DNA of 64,000 nucleotides, taken from assembly GCF_003065405.1 (NCBI RefSeq), contig NZ_CP026947.1, positions 2,232,001 through 2,296,000 of the forward strand, written 5' to 3'. The DNA is from Corynebacterium yudongzhengii (GTDB lineage: Bacteria > Actinomycetota > Actinomycetes > Mycobacteriales > Mycobacteriaceae). This document shows, in pieces, positions 1-8,266 of this stretch. Under the pieces are notes generated by a model. It was not told where the DNA came from, searched no databases, and was given only the letters and a program-made list of their open reading frames with translations. Positions within the stretch are counted from its first letter, which is position 1, and each line of letters begins with the position of its first letter. The translations under genes and the position numbers were made by a program.

Positions 1-121
1 ATGCAGCAGTTGCGAAACATCCCTAGGATGGACGGTGTCGCTCGCTCCGATAGCGGGGCGGCCCACAAAAAGAACCATCTGGGAATTCTCCAGACAAACT
101 TCAACGGAAAGGACAATTCCA

Positions 122-1054
122 ATGGCCAACAACCGTCAGATCCGCGAACTGCTGGACGCTACCGCTTACGACGTCGACGGCGAGAAGCTCGGCAGCGTCA
201 ACGAAGTCTTCATCAACGACATTTCCGGCCAGCCGGACTTCATCGAGGTCAACCACGGCCTGTTCGGCATGAGCTCCTCGCTGGTCCCGCTGCGTGGCCA
301 CTCCTTCGAGGGCGACGAGCTGCGCCTGGCTTTCCAGAAGGACCGCATCAAGGACGCCCCGAACGTCGACGGTGACGCTCACCTGTCCAACGAGGACCAG
401 GAGAGCCTGTACCGCCACTACGGCCTGGAGAACTCCGAGAACCGCACGAACTACGAGGCGGATCGTCGTGAAGCCAACGCCGAGGGCAGCAACAACCGCG
501 CCGCTGGCGCAGGTGTCGCCGGTGCCGGTGCGGGCGTTGCCGGTGGCGCCGCTGCCGACGCCAACCGCGAGCACGACCTGACCCACGGCGAGCACGCCGC
601 TGAGGACAAGGTCGCCGCCGAGAAGGCCGCTGCTGAGAAAACCGAGACCGAGCCGGCCGCTGGGAACACCACCAACGAGGGCGAGATGATCCGCTCCGAG
701 GAGCGCCTGAAGGTCGACAAGGAGAAGCAGGACGCTGGCGAGGTCCGCCTGCGCAAGTACACCGTGCACGACACCGAGACCGTCGAGGTCCCGGTCGAGC
801 GCGAAGAGGTCTCCGTCGAGCGCACCCCGATCTCCGAGGAAGAAGCCAAGAACATCACCAACCAGAAGGTTGGCGACAACGACGAGGCTTCCGTCACCCT
901 GCACGGGGAGCGCGTGAACGTCTCCAAGGAGTCCGTCCCGGTCGAGAAGGTCAACCTGAACAAGGAGACCATCCAGGACACCGAGACTGTCACCGAGGAC
1001 GTCGCCAAGGAGCGCATCGAGTCCGAGGGCACCGACAACCTCGACAAGAAGTAA
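122..1054 (+). CDS. PRC-barrel and DUF2382 domain stress protein
   Basis: A 310-residue soluble acidic protein. Residues about 5-100 resemble a PRC-barrel domain (YDVDGEKLGSVNEVFIND). An Ala/Gly-rich linker follows at about 120-160. The C-terminal third (about 190-300) has the charged repeats of DUF2382/YsnF (EVPVEREEVSVERTPI, then ERVNVSKESVPVEKVNL). Proteins with this layout are usually general-stress proteins of unknown biochemistry. The start at MANNRQIREL is chosen because AAAGGA lies about 8 bases upstream; an in-frame start 29 codons earlier has no such site and would add an unrelated extension. The gene stands alone and is followed by a strong terminator. Confidence 0.85.
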   Translation: MANNRQIRELLDATAYDVDGEKLGSVNEVFINDISGQPDFIEVNHGLFGMSSSLVPLRGHSFEGDELRLAFQKDRIKDAPNVDGDAHLSNEDQESLYRHYGLENSENRTNYEADRREANAEGSNNRAAGAGVAGAGAGVAGGAAADANREHDLTHGEHAAEDKVAAEKAAAEKTETEPAAGNTTNEGEMIRSEERLKVDKEKQDAGEVRLRKYTVHDTETVEVPVEREEVSVERTPISEEEAKNITNQKVGDNDEASVTLHGERVNVSKESVPVEKVNLNKETIQDTETVTEDVAKERIESEGTDNLDKK

Positions 1055-1103
1055 GCTCTTTAAGCTCTCCGGCTTAAGGTCGGCTTACGGTCATAGCGAA
1101 GGG

Positions 1104-1133
1104 CCCCTCACCGCTTGTGGTGAGGGGTTTTTC
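1104..1133 (+). terminator. Rho-independent terminator of the DUF2382 gene
   Basis: A perfect 9-bp stem (CCCCTCACC / GGTGAGGGG) with a 6-base loop is followed directly by TTTTT, about 50 bases after the stop codon. Confidence 0.9.
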
Positions 1134-1205
1134 CGTGTTTTGGTGGGGTTTTGGCTGTGTGCGTGGTTGCGTTCGCGGTTGTGTTCGTGGTGGGCGCATG
1201 GTGCG

Positions 1206-1309
1206 TTTGCGCTGGTCGAAAGCAGCCGGTCGAAACGAGCACTGGTTTCGACCGCGCGGGACTCCTTTAGGGACACCTCCTTCCGACCAGCGCAAGCGCA
1301 ACATGCGTG
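1206..1309 (+). repeat. Palindromic intergenic element family A, copy 1
   Basis: Outer arms TTGCGCTGGTCGAAA and TTCCGACCAGCGCAA pair almost perfectly. An inner pair GGTCGAAAC / GTTTCGACC encloses GAGCACTG. The conserved core GAGCACTGGTTTCGACC recurs in six other copies in this window. It lies between convergent genes, just after the terminator at 1104. Confidence 0.85.
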
Positions 1310-1420
1310 CGGGTTGGCCGGGGAGACGAACGGGAGGCATGCCACCACACCGGAACCACCACAATCCACGCTCACGCCCCATCCACCCCACCAGTACCTT
1401 AACGGCGTTTAACCACGCCT

Positions 1421-1515
1421 CCCGGTCGAAAACAACCGGTCGAAACGAGCACTGGTTTCGACTTCGCGGGACTCGTTTAGGAGCACCTGATTTCGACCAG
1501 CGCAGGCGCAACATG
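1421..1515 (+). repeat. Palindromic intergenic element family A, copy 2
   Basis: This is a second copy only 110 bases after copy 1 and in the same orientation. It shares GGTCGAAACGAGCACTGG and the closing arm TTTCGACCAGCGCA. Its left outer arm is shorter (CCGGTCGAAAAC). The gene-free stretch 1055-1562 holds nothing else I can identify besides the terminator and these two copies. Confidence 0.85.
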
Positions 1516-1562
1516 CACACAGCTCAGCCACACAGACGCCCCACAAGCCGAAACACCACCCC

Positions 1563-2003
1563 TCAGCCACGCAGCCCAGAGATCGACTGCCCGTAGTCCT
1601 CTTTCACGGTGTGCAGGTGGAACCAGGTGGTCATGCGATTAACGGCGTCGAGGCGGCGCAGCCGGGCGAAAAGCTCGCGCGGGGAGGTCCCGACGACCGT
1701 CGCGATAAGATCGTAGCCACCCAGCGTCCGAGCAGTGAATTCGACTTCCGGCCTCTCCGCCAGCACGTCCAGCACGGCGGCCTCATCGCCGCCGAGGTTC
1801 AGCCCGACGCCCACCTTCACCCGGGTCGAGTCGCTGTCCTGGCGAATCACCGCGCCGATTTTCAGGATGCGTTCTTCCAGCATTTGGTGCACCCGGGCGC
1901 GAACGGCGGTCTGGGAGAGGCGAACCTTCTCGGCCAGATCCCGGTAGCTGGCGCGGCCATCACGGCGCAGGTGCTCGATGAGCGCGGCATCAATGCTATC
2001 CAC
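1563..2003 (-). CDS. Lrp/AsnC family transcriptional regulator
   Basis: About 146 residues: an N-terminal AsnC-type winged helix-turn-helix (DSIDAALIEHLRRDGRAS, then RDLAEKVRLSQTAVRARVH), then the RAM/ligand-binding alpha-beta domain. The GTG start before DSIDAALIEH overlaps the end of the upstream AsnC gene by 8 bases, which suggests translational coupling. An alternative GTG 14 codons earlier (2045) has no visible ribosome site. This family responds to amino acids. Its position next to the amidase/ureohydrolase/monooxygenase genes suggests that it controls them, which is an inference. Confidence 0.85.
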   Translation of the reverse strand: MDSIDAALIEHLRRDGRASYRDLAEKVRLSQTAVRARVHQMLEERILKIGAVIRQDSDSTRVKVGVGLNLGGDEAAVLDVLAERPEVEFTARTLGGYDLIATVVGTSPRELFARLRRLDAVNRMTTWFHLHTVKEDYGQSISGLRG

Positions 2004-2454
2004 GCTCGCCGTCCCGGTGAAGTGCGAAGAGAAGGTGCCGCGCACAAACGTCGGTGTATACGTTTATCCGCACCGTATCGACCCCAGCCAGCCCGCGGAT
2101 CCAGCGCACCGTCTCACGCAGGGCCATCTGATCGCTCGCGCGGATCTCGGCGACGATGTCCATCGGCCCCGACGTCGCCGATACGAGAGGGATCTCGCTC
2201 CGCGCGCACAGTCGTTCGGTCAGTTCGCGGAGATCGCCATGCCCGGTGATCGAGGCATGAGCGAGGGCGCGATCGCCCACGAAAGCCGGGTCGGCGGCAG
2301 CCACGATCCGGACCTCGCCCGAATCGATTAGGGCGCGCACCCGAGCAGAGACCAAAGCGCGCTGCACCCCGAGGCGGGTGGCCAGCTCCTGGTAGGTGGC
2401 CCTGCCGTCTTCCCGCAGGGCTTGGATGAGGGCCTCGTCGAGATCTCGCTTCAT
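1996..2454 (-). CDS. Lrp/AsnC family transcriptional regulator
   Basis: 152 residues, the same architecture as the downstream regulator. The helix-turn-helix is at about residues 4-60 (LDEALIQALREDGRATYQEL, ATRLGVQRALVSARVRALI) and the RAM domain follows. ATG is preceded by AGAGGGG. It is the first gene of a two-regulator pair, and its stop overlaps the start of the partner. Paired AsnC paralogues may form hetero-oligomers or bind different effectors. The pair lies on the same strand as the nitrilase gene, whose stop is 47 bases upstream of this start. Confidence 0.88.
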   Translation of the reverse strand: MKRDLDEALIQALREDGRATYQELATRLGVQRALVSARVRALIDSGEVRIVAAADPAFVGDRALAHASITGHGDLRELTERLCARSEIPLVSATSGPMDIVAEIRASDQMALRETVRWIRGLAGVDTVRINVYTDVCARHLLFALHRDGERG

Positions 2455-2501
2455 AGCCCCTCTTTCCGCCCCAAACCCGCGCTCGACCAGCCGCTATAGA
2501 C

Positions 2502-3263
2502 TTATGGGCGCAGGTCCTCCAGGTACCACGGCTCCTCCGGACCCGGCGTCGTGGGAGCAGACACGTCGACGACGAGCAGCCCGGGATCCGGCGCGCCGAG
2601 AACACCACCATCCGGGCCGGCCACCACGCTGCGCCCCGCAAAGTCCAGGCCGTCCTCGACCCCCACGTGGTTCGCGTAGGCCACCGTCATCCGATTCTCC
2701 AGCGCCCGAGCGGGGATGAGCATTTGCGGGATCTCCGGTACGTCGCCGGCTAAGGCGGTAGGCACGAGCAGCAACTGCGCCCCGGCGGTGGCCGCCGCCC
2801 GGGCTATCTCCGGAAACTCGATGTCGTAGCAGACCGCCAGGCCCGCCTGCAGCCCGTCGAGATCCACCACCGGAGGAGGCGCCATCCCGGAGCGAAACGC
2901 GGCCTTCTCATCTTCGCCGAACAGGTGCACCTTCTGATAGTGCGCCCGGCGCGTGCCCGTGGCATCCACCAGGGTGGCGGTAATCCCGCGAGATGCCGGG
3001 GCCTCCTCCCCGGGCAGGCTATAGGCCAGGGCGATCCGGTGGGTACGCGCGATCTCTTCCAGCTTGAGGTGGGCTTCGGCGACGTCACCTGCGCTGATGC
3101 CGCCGCGTATGCGTCGCGGCGCGTATCCCACCGGGAGGAGTTCTGGGGTGAGCAGCAGCGCGGCGCCGCGCTCGGCGGCGTCGGCAGCCGCCACCTCGAT
3201 CACGCCCAGATTGCGCTCGATCTGGGTCGGCTCGGCCCTGCCCTGGAACACCGCGATTTTCAT
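2502..3263 (-). CDS. Carbon-nitrogen hydrolase, DavA-like amidase
   Basis: 253 residues, a complete nitrilase-superfamily amidase. The catalytic triad is visible: Glu41 (LTPELLP), Lys111 (YQKVHLFGEDE) and Cys145 (AVCYDIEFPE). The opening MKIAVFQGRAEP, the KVHLFGE motif and the ending YLEDLRP resemble 5-aminovaleramidase (DavA) of Pseudomonas, which hydrolyses the amide made by lysine 2-monooxygenase. Beside a DavB-like monooxygenase and a ureohydrolase, hydrolysis of 4-guanidinobutyramide is the alternative. The start MKIAV is chosen because the longer frame adds a Trp-rich sequence unlike the family. It is divergent from the ureohydrolase across a 260-bp control region. Confidence 0.88.
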   Translation of the reverse strand: MKIAVFQGRAEPTQIERNLGVIEVAAADAAERGAALLLTPELLPVGYAPRRIRGGISAGDVAEAHLKLEEIARTHRIALAYSLPGEEAPASRGITATLVDATGTRRAHYQKVHLFGEDEKAAFRSGMAPPPVVDLDGLQAGLAVCYDIEFPEIARAAATAGAQLLLVPTALAGDVPEIPQMLIPARALENRMTVAYANHVGVEDGLDFAGRSVVAGPDGGVLGAPDPGLLVVDVSAPTTPGPEEPWYLEDLRP

Positions 3264-3399
3264 GGCCCCTATTATCCAGCAAACCGCCGCCCCGGCGAGG
3301 CCGCCGAGGACATACCAAGGCGAATTCGGCGCAAATGACCACCACAACCGACAGATCCTTCGCGGCCCGCCATCCGGCATGCGTTGTGGTCAACACTAT

Positions 3400-3505
3400 G
3401 GTGCGATATCACCTCAAACCCGCTGCGAAAGCCACGCTCCACGTCGTCACGCACCATTGCCAGGGCTCCACGCAGCGCTTAATACCCATTGCACATAATT
3501 GTGCA
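3400..3505. promoter_or_regulatory. Probable operators of the amino-acid oxygenase island
   Basis: The divergent region between the amidase and the ureohydrolase holds two palindromes: GGTG-CGATAT-CACC at 3400-3413 and TGCACA-TAAT-TGTGCA at 3490-3505. The second is 30 bases before the ureohydrolase start and resembles the dyads bound by AsnC-type dimers. That either neighbouring regulator binds here is an inference. Confidence 0.45.
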
Positions 3506-3522
3506 GCGCGTCACATTTTTGA

Positions 3523-4494
3523 GTGAGGAGGCCCTATGACCGTCCCGCCCACGCCCGAGCCGATCGGCCCGCGCGACTCATCGCAGACTCCCCGCTATGC
3601 GGGCCAGCCACCTTCGCCCTACTGCCGACGCTCGACGACGTCGGCCACGCCGACATCGCAGTGGCCGGGGTGCCCTTCGACACAGGCGTTAGCTACCGGC
3701 CCGGCGCCCGCTTCGGCCCCTCCCACGTGCGCGAGTCCTCCAGGTTGCTGCGTCCTTATAACCCGGCGCTGGACATCTCCCCGTTCGCCGTCGCCCAGGT
3801 GGCCGACGCCGGCGACATCGTGGCCAACCCCTTCAATATCGACGAGGCCATCACCCAGATAGCCGACGGCGCCCGCGCACTCTTGGAGCGCGCCGACCGC
3901 TTGGTGTGCATCGGCGGCGACCACACCATCGCCTACCCGATGCTGAAGGTCATGGCCGAAAAACACGGCCCGGTGGCTGTGCTGCATGCCGACGCGCACC
4001 TCGATACCTGGGATACCTACTTCAACGCCCCCATCACGCACGGCACCCCGTTTCGGCGCGCGTCGGAGGAAGGGTTCATCGATCTCACCGCCAGCGCCCA
4101 CCTGGGCACGCGCGGCCCGCTCTACGGCGAACAAGATCTTATCGACGACGAAACGCTCGGCTTCCAGATCACCAGCAGCGTCCACATCGAGGAACACGGC
4201 ATCGCCCAAGCGATCGACCGCATCCGGGCCCGGCTGGGCGATCGCCCCGTGTATGTCTCCATCGACATCGACGTGGTTGACCCCGCCCACGCCCCGGGCA
4301 CCGGCACTCCCGAAGCCGGCGGAATGACCAGCCGCGAAATCCTTAGGGTGGTGCGCGGCCTGGCGGATCTCAACTTGGTCGGCGCCGACGTCGTGGAGGT
4401 GGCCCCTGCCTATGACCACGCCCAGCTGACCGGCATCGCCGCCAGCCACGTGGTCTACGAACTCATCTCCGCCATGAATCATTCACTGCGCTGA
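3523..4494 (+). CDS. Agmatinase/guanidinobutyrase-type ureohydrolase, N-terminal frameshift
   Basis: Manganese ureohydrolase that releases urea from a guanidino compound. Metal ligands are present: [19 protein letters not shown] and SIDIDVVDP. The downstream open frame can only start at a GTG at 3523 with no ribosome site, giving an unfamiliar N-terminus. The obvious start is ATG 3536 (GAGGAGGCCCT before it), which encodes [17 protein letters not shown] and RYAG in another frame. One lost base in GGGCC near 3601-3606 would join them as [12 protein letters not shown] and give the usual 319 residues. So this is a frameshifted gene or a sequence error. In context, 4-guanidinobutyrate fits as well as agmatine. 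Confidence 0.8.
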   Translation: MRRPYDRPAHARADRPARLIADSPLCGPATFALLPTLDDVGHADIAVAGVPFDTGVSYRPGARFGPSHVRESSRLLRPYNPALDISPFAVAQVADAGDIVANPFNIDEAITQIADGARALLERADRLVCIGGDHTIAYPMLKVMAEKHGPVAVLHADAHLDTWDTYFNAPITHGTPFRRASEEGFIDLTASAHLGTRGPLYGEQDLIDDETLGFQITSSVHIEEHGIAQAIDRIRARLGDRPVYVSIDIDVVDPAHAPGTGTPEAGGMTSREILRVVRGLADLNLVGADVVEVAPAYDHAQLTGIAASHVVYELISAMNHSLR

Positions 4495-4525
4495 CACCAC
4501 GAGCTAACACATCGAAAGGCCCACC

Positions 4526-6289
4526 ATGACCGCTTCGCCCGCTTCTTCGCCGCTGACCATGCTCGGCCCCGATTTCCCCTTCAGCTACGACCACTACCTG
4601 GCGCACCCGGCCGGGCTGGGTTCTGTTCCGGAATCCGCCTACGGCACCGAGGTGGCGGTCATTGGCGCCGGGCTCGCCGGGGTGGTCACCGCCTACGAGC
4701 TGATGAAGATGGGCCTGAAGCCCGTCGTCTATGAGGCCGGCGCCATCGGCGGTCGGCTGAAGTCCCAGGCGTTCAACGGCAACGACGAGGTCGTTGTCGA
4801 CTTAGGCGGGATGCGTTTTCCCACCTCCGGCCGGGCGTTCTACCACTACGTCGACCAGCTGGGCCTCAAGACCCGCGCTTTCCCGAATCCCCTCGCCGAG
4901 GTCACTCCCTCCACCATGGTGGAGTTGAAGAACAAGACGGTCTACGCCGAATCTCCGGAAGATCTTCCCGAGTTCTACCAGGAGGTCGCCGAGGCCTGGA
5001 AGCAGGCTCTCACCGAAGACGCCGAGATCGACGCCATCCAGGACGCCATCCGCGCCCGGGATACCCACACGCTGAAGAGGCTGTGGAACGAGTTGGTGGC
5101 GAAGTACGACGACACTTCGTTCTATGGGTTCCTCTCGTCGTCGAAGGCGTTCCGGGAGTTGAGTTTCGAGCACCTGGAGACTTTCGGCCAGGTCGGCTTC
5201 GGGTCCGGCGGCTGGGACACCGACTTCACAAACTCGATCCTGGAAGTGCTGCGCGTGGTGTTTACCGACGCCGACGACCACCACCGCGGCATCGTCGGCG
5301 GAGCACAGCGCCTGCCCCTGGAGCTCTGGGAGCACACCCCGGCCGATCTGGTGCACTGGCCGGCCGGCACCTCGCTGGCGTCGCTTCACGACGGCGCCCC
5401 GCGCGGCGCGGTCACCGGCATCCACCGCGCCGAAGGCTCAGCGGGCTCAGGGGCTCCCGCGGGGTTCCGCATCACGGAGAAATGGAGACGCACCCGGGAA
5501 TACGCCGCCGCCGTCGTGACGTGTCAGTCCTGGCTGCTGTCTAGCCGGATCGATACCGACGAGTCCCTGTTCAGCGCCGATATGTGGACCGCGATCGAAA
5601 AGAGCCACTACATGCTCTCCTCGAAGACCTTCGTGATGGTCGACCGGCCCTTCTGGCGCGACATTGACCCGGACACGGGACGGCCGGTGATGTCGATGAC
5701 GCTGACCGACCGCCTTCCCCGCGCGACGTACCTCCTGGACGAGGGTCCGAACAGGCCCGCGGCTATACTCCTGTCTTATACCTGGAACGACGACGCACTG
5801 AAGTGGCTGTCTCTGGATGCCACCGAACGCACCCGAACGATGCTGCACTCGCTACACAAGATCTACCCCGGCCTGGACATCGGCTCCCACATCGTGGGAG
5901 AACCGATCACGGTGTCCTGGGAGTCGGATCCGAACTTCATGGGCGCGTTCAAGAACAACCTGCCTGGCCACTACCGGTACCAGGAACGGCTGTTCAGCCA
6001 CTTCGTCCAAGACGACTTGGACGACCACCAGCGCGGAATCTTCCTTGCCGGTGACGATATTTCCTTCACCGCCGGCTGGGCGGAGGGGGCGGTCACTACC
6101 GCTTTAAACGCCGTGTGGGGCGTGGTGCGCCACCTCGGCGGTCCCTCCGCACCCGCCAACCCCGGACCGGGCGATTTGTTCGACGAACTCCGCCCGGTGC
6201 GCCTCGACAACAGTGACAACAACGTAGACAAGGCCGCGACGACTGATCCTGCGGCGGTGTCGAATACTACGAAGGACGGTATCCGATGA
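4526..6289 (+). CDS. FAD-dependent amino-acid 2-monooxygenase, DavB-like
   Basis: 587 residues of the lysine/tryptophan/arginine 2-monooxygenase branch of flavin amine oxidases, which turn an L-amino acid into the amide with loss of CO2. The N-terminal GPDFPFSYDHYLAHPAGLGS and the dinucleotide fold IGAGLAGVVTAYELMKMGLK (about residues 46-65) are characteristic. GQVGFGSGGWDTDF and GIFLAGDDISFTAGWAEGA (C-terminal FAD contact) complete the family pattern. ATG follows GAAAGG. It lies 31 bases after the ureohydrolase and overlaps the next gene by four bases. The amidase and ureohydrolase neighbours make arginine (via guanidinobutyramide) the best substrate guess, with lysine second. Confidence 0.85.
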   Translation: MTASPASSPLTMLGPDFPFSYDHYLAHPAGLGSVPESAYGTEVAVIGAGLAGVVTAYELMKMGLKPVVYEAGAIGGRLKSQAFNGNDEVVVDLGGMRFPTSGRAFYHYVDQLGLKTRAFPNPLAEVTPSTMVELKNKTVYAESPEDLPEFYQEVAEAWKQALTEDAEIDAIQDAIRARDTHTLKRLWNELVAKYDDTSFYGFLSSSKAFRELSFEHLETFGQVGFGSGGWDTDFTNSILEVLRVVFTDADDHHRGIVGGAQRLPLELWEHTPADLVHWPAGTSLASLHDGAPRGAVTGIHRAEGSAGSGAPAGFRITEKWRRTREYAAAVVTCQSWLLSSRIDTDESLFSADMWTAIEKSHYMLSSKTFVMVDRPFWRDIDPDTGRPVMSMTLTDRLPRATYLLDEGPNRPAAILLSYTWNDDALKWLSLDATERTRTMLHSLHKIYPGLDIGSHIVGEPITVSWESDPNFMGAFKNNLPGHYRYQERLFSHFVQDDLDDHQRGIFLAGDDISFTAGWAEGAVTTALNAVWGVVRHLGGPSAPANPGPGDLFDELRPVRLDNSDNNVDKAATTDPAAVSNTTKDGIR

Positions 6290-7653
6290 GTGAGGGCTCG
6301 ACGTCGTCGACGACCACCACCCGTTCCCGGACATCCAGCATCTTGTGGTTCTTGCTGCCCTCGTTGCTGGGCGTGCTGATCTTCATGATCCCGGTTCCCG
6401 ACGGCGCCGGCTCCCTGGGCATCCCCATCGCCCTGATCTCCGACTCCCTGACGACGGCCCTCGGCAGCATCGTGTCCTGGGCAATCATTGTCCTGGTGGC
6501 GATCTCCGTGCTCGGCAGCCTGCTCTGGTGGACGGCACGGCCCGCCTTCCTCGACACCCGCTTGGGCCGCACCCTCTTCGACATCGGCTGGGCGTGGATG
6601 GCGGTGCGCGTCGTCGGGCTGATCCTCGCGGTGCTGATCGTCATACAAATCGGCCCGGAGGAGGTGTGGGGCGAAAACACCGGCATGGTGATCCTCGATC
6701 TGGCCACGGTGCTGGTGTCGGTCTTCTTGCTGGCCGGGTTGCTGTTGCCGCTGCTACTGAGCTTCGGGCTGCTGGACTTCGTCGGCGCGCTGATGACCCG
6801 GTTGATGCGCCCGCTGTTTCGCCTGCCCGGCCGCTCCTCGGTGGTGGGGCTGAGCTCCTGGCTAGGCGATGGCTCCATCGGCGTGCTGATGGCCAACCAG
6901 CAGTATGTGCAGGGCTATTACACGAAGCGCGAAGCGGCGGTGCTGGGCACCACCTTCAACATCGTATCGGTCACCTTCACCGTGGTGATCCTCGAATACC
7001 TCGACCTGCAGCACATGTTCCTGCGGTTCTACCTCACCATCGTGGTCGCGGGGTTCATCGCCGGGATCATCATGGTGCGTATCCCGCCGCTGACCCGTAT
7101 TCCCGACGAGTACGCCGAAGGCGTCACCCCGAAACCGGAGGACGAAACCCGGCCGCAGCACGGCATGCTCCGCCGGGCCTGGACCAACGGCGTGCAGCGC
7201 GGTTCTGAGGTGCGCCTCAGCTCTGTGATCCGCAACGGGCTTTCCAACGTGTTGGAAATGTGGATCGTGGTGGTCCCGGGCGTCCTCGCGATTGGCACCG
7301 TGTCGGTGATGCTCGCCGAGCACACGCCTCTGTTCACCTGGCTTGGCGCCCCGTTCGTCCCCGTGCTGGAGCTGATGCAGGTCCCGGAGGCCGAGGCAGC
7401 CTCCGGCACCCTTTTGATCGGTTTCGCGGACATGCTGCTGCCGGCGGCGTTCGCTGCTTCCATCGACGCGGAGATCACCCGGTTTATCATCGGTGCCCTG
7501 TCGATCACGCAGCTAATCTTCATGTCTGAGGTCGGCGGCATACTCCTGGCCTCGCGGATCCCGGTGCGTTTCCACCACCTGGTGGCGATCTTCCTGCTTC
7601 GCACCGTCATCACGTTACCGGTCATCGTGGCGATGGCCCACCTGTTCTACTGA
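6286..7653 (+). CDS. YjiH-family membrane protein with nucleoside-recognition (Gate) domain
   Basis: 455 residues with about ten hydrophobic segments. It resembles YjiH-type proteins carrying Gate/nucleoside-recognition repeats (SSVVGLSSWLGDGSIGVLMA and FADMLLPAAFAASIDAEITR, both with the small-residue loops of the Gate fold). Its ATGA overlap with the monooxygenase gene means coupled translation. That placement suggests it transports the amino acid or an amine/guanidino product of the pathway. The transported compound is an inference, because no member of this branch has a substrate I can name with confidence. Confidence 0.75.
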   Translation: MSEGSTSSTTTTRSRTSSILWFLLPSLLGVLIFMIPVPDGAGSLGIPIALISDSLTTALGSIVSWAIIVLVAISVLGSLLWWTARPAFLDTRLGRTLFDIGWAWMAVRVVGLILAVLIVIQIGPEEVWGENTGMVILDLATVLVSVFLLAGLLLPLLLSFGLLDFVGALMTRLMRPLFRLPGRSSVVGLSSWLGDGSIGVLMANQQYVQGYYTKREAAVLGTTFNIVSVTFTVVILEYLDLQHMFLRFYLTIVVAGFIAGIIMVRIPPLTRIPDEYAEGVTPKPEDETRPQHGMLRRAWTNGVQRGSEVRLSSVIRNGLSNVLEMWIVVVPGVLAIGTVSVMLAEHTPLFTWLGAPFVPVLELMQVPEAEAASGTLLIGFADMLLPAAFAASIDAEITRFIIGALSITQLIFMSEVGGILLASRIPVRFHHLVAIFLLRTVITLPVIVAMAHLFY

Positions 7654-7770
7654 TCGCTTATCGACGTCCCCCGCGCCCGCCTCACAAGAGAAGCCCGTCG
7701 ACGAGTTGTGTCGTTGTGATGGTCTCAGGCATGATGGCAGTGACACTCCTTGTTTTTCTGTTTTCAAGGT

Positions 7771-7855
7771 GCGTTACAAAGCGGGCATCAGTCAGTTCAC
7801 TATTGGGAACAAGGATTCAAACTCCTATGAGAACATGATGTCCGCTTTGTCACGC
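7771..7855. repeat. Imperfect 20-bp inverted repeat in a gene-free stretch
   Basis: Arms at 7771-7790 and 7836-7855 match at 18 of 20 positions after inversion (ACAAAGCGG core). The loop is about 45 bases. A further partial copy of one arm, CCCGCTTTGTCGC, is at about 7905-7917. The surroundings are less GC-rich than neighbouring genes. The open frame across it shows no codon-use or homology signal of a gene. Confidence 0.55.
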
Positions 7856-7920
7856 TGTGAGACAGTCAGTCGACAGGACGAGGCAGGCGCCCTTTCGGCG
7901 CGAGCCCGCTTTGTCGCTGT

Positions 7921-8023
7921 ACAAACGCTTAAAGGAAGATGCTTGAAGGGCGCGCCCGACAAGGATTTGCGCGAAAAATAGCCCGATTTGGCGTCCTACA
8001 AGGTTCTTCCTTCAAGCGTTTGT
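7921..8023. repeat. 103-bp inverted-repeat element, family B copy 1
   Basis: Terminal arms ACAAACGCTTAAAGGAAG (7921-7938) and CTTCCTTCAAGCGTTTGT (8006-8023) match at 17 of 18 positions. The internal segment GATGCTTGAAGGGCGCGCC is shared, on the other strand, with 48276-48331. The size and structure resemble a miniature inverted-repeat element with no coding capacity. The gene-free stretch 7654-8266 holds this element, the inverted repeat at 7771 and family A copy 3. Confidence 0.6.
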
Positions 8024-8092
8024 GTTCGAGTGCCACGCGAGCCCCCACGAAACCGGCCGCGACCGGGGTTGGGCAACCCCATTCGCATACTG

Positions 8093-8195
8093 CGCTAGCG
8101 CTGGTCGAAAACAGGAACCCCTAAAGGAGCACTGGTTTCGACCTCGTGAGACTCGTTTCGGACCGACTCCTTTCGACCAGGCATACGAACGCGCT
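8093..8195 (+). repeat. Palindromic intergenic element family A, copy 3
   Basis: Outer arms CTGGTCGAAA (8101-8110) and TTTCGACCAG (8171-8180) pair perfectly. The internal AACCCCTAAAGGAGCACTGG and GTTTCGACC are shared with copies 4-7. It lies between the convergent YjiH-type and FUSC genes. Confidence 0.85.
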
Positions 8196-8266
8196 ACCGC
8201 CCCATCAACCAGCCTCCCAGCAACCCACCGTTTGGCACGAATCCGCAACCCTCCACAGGCCCCGCG

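Noticed and set aside
7706..7981. Possible 91-codon gene after the YjiH-type gene
   Set aside because: It crosses both inverted-repeat structures, lacks a ribosome site and has no similarity I recognise.
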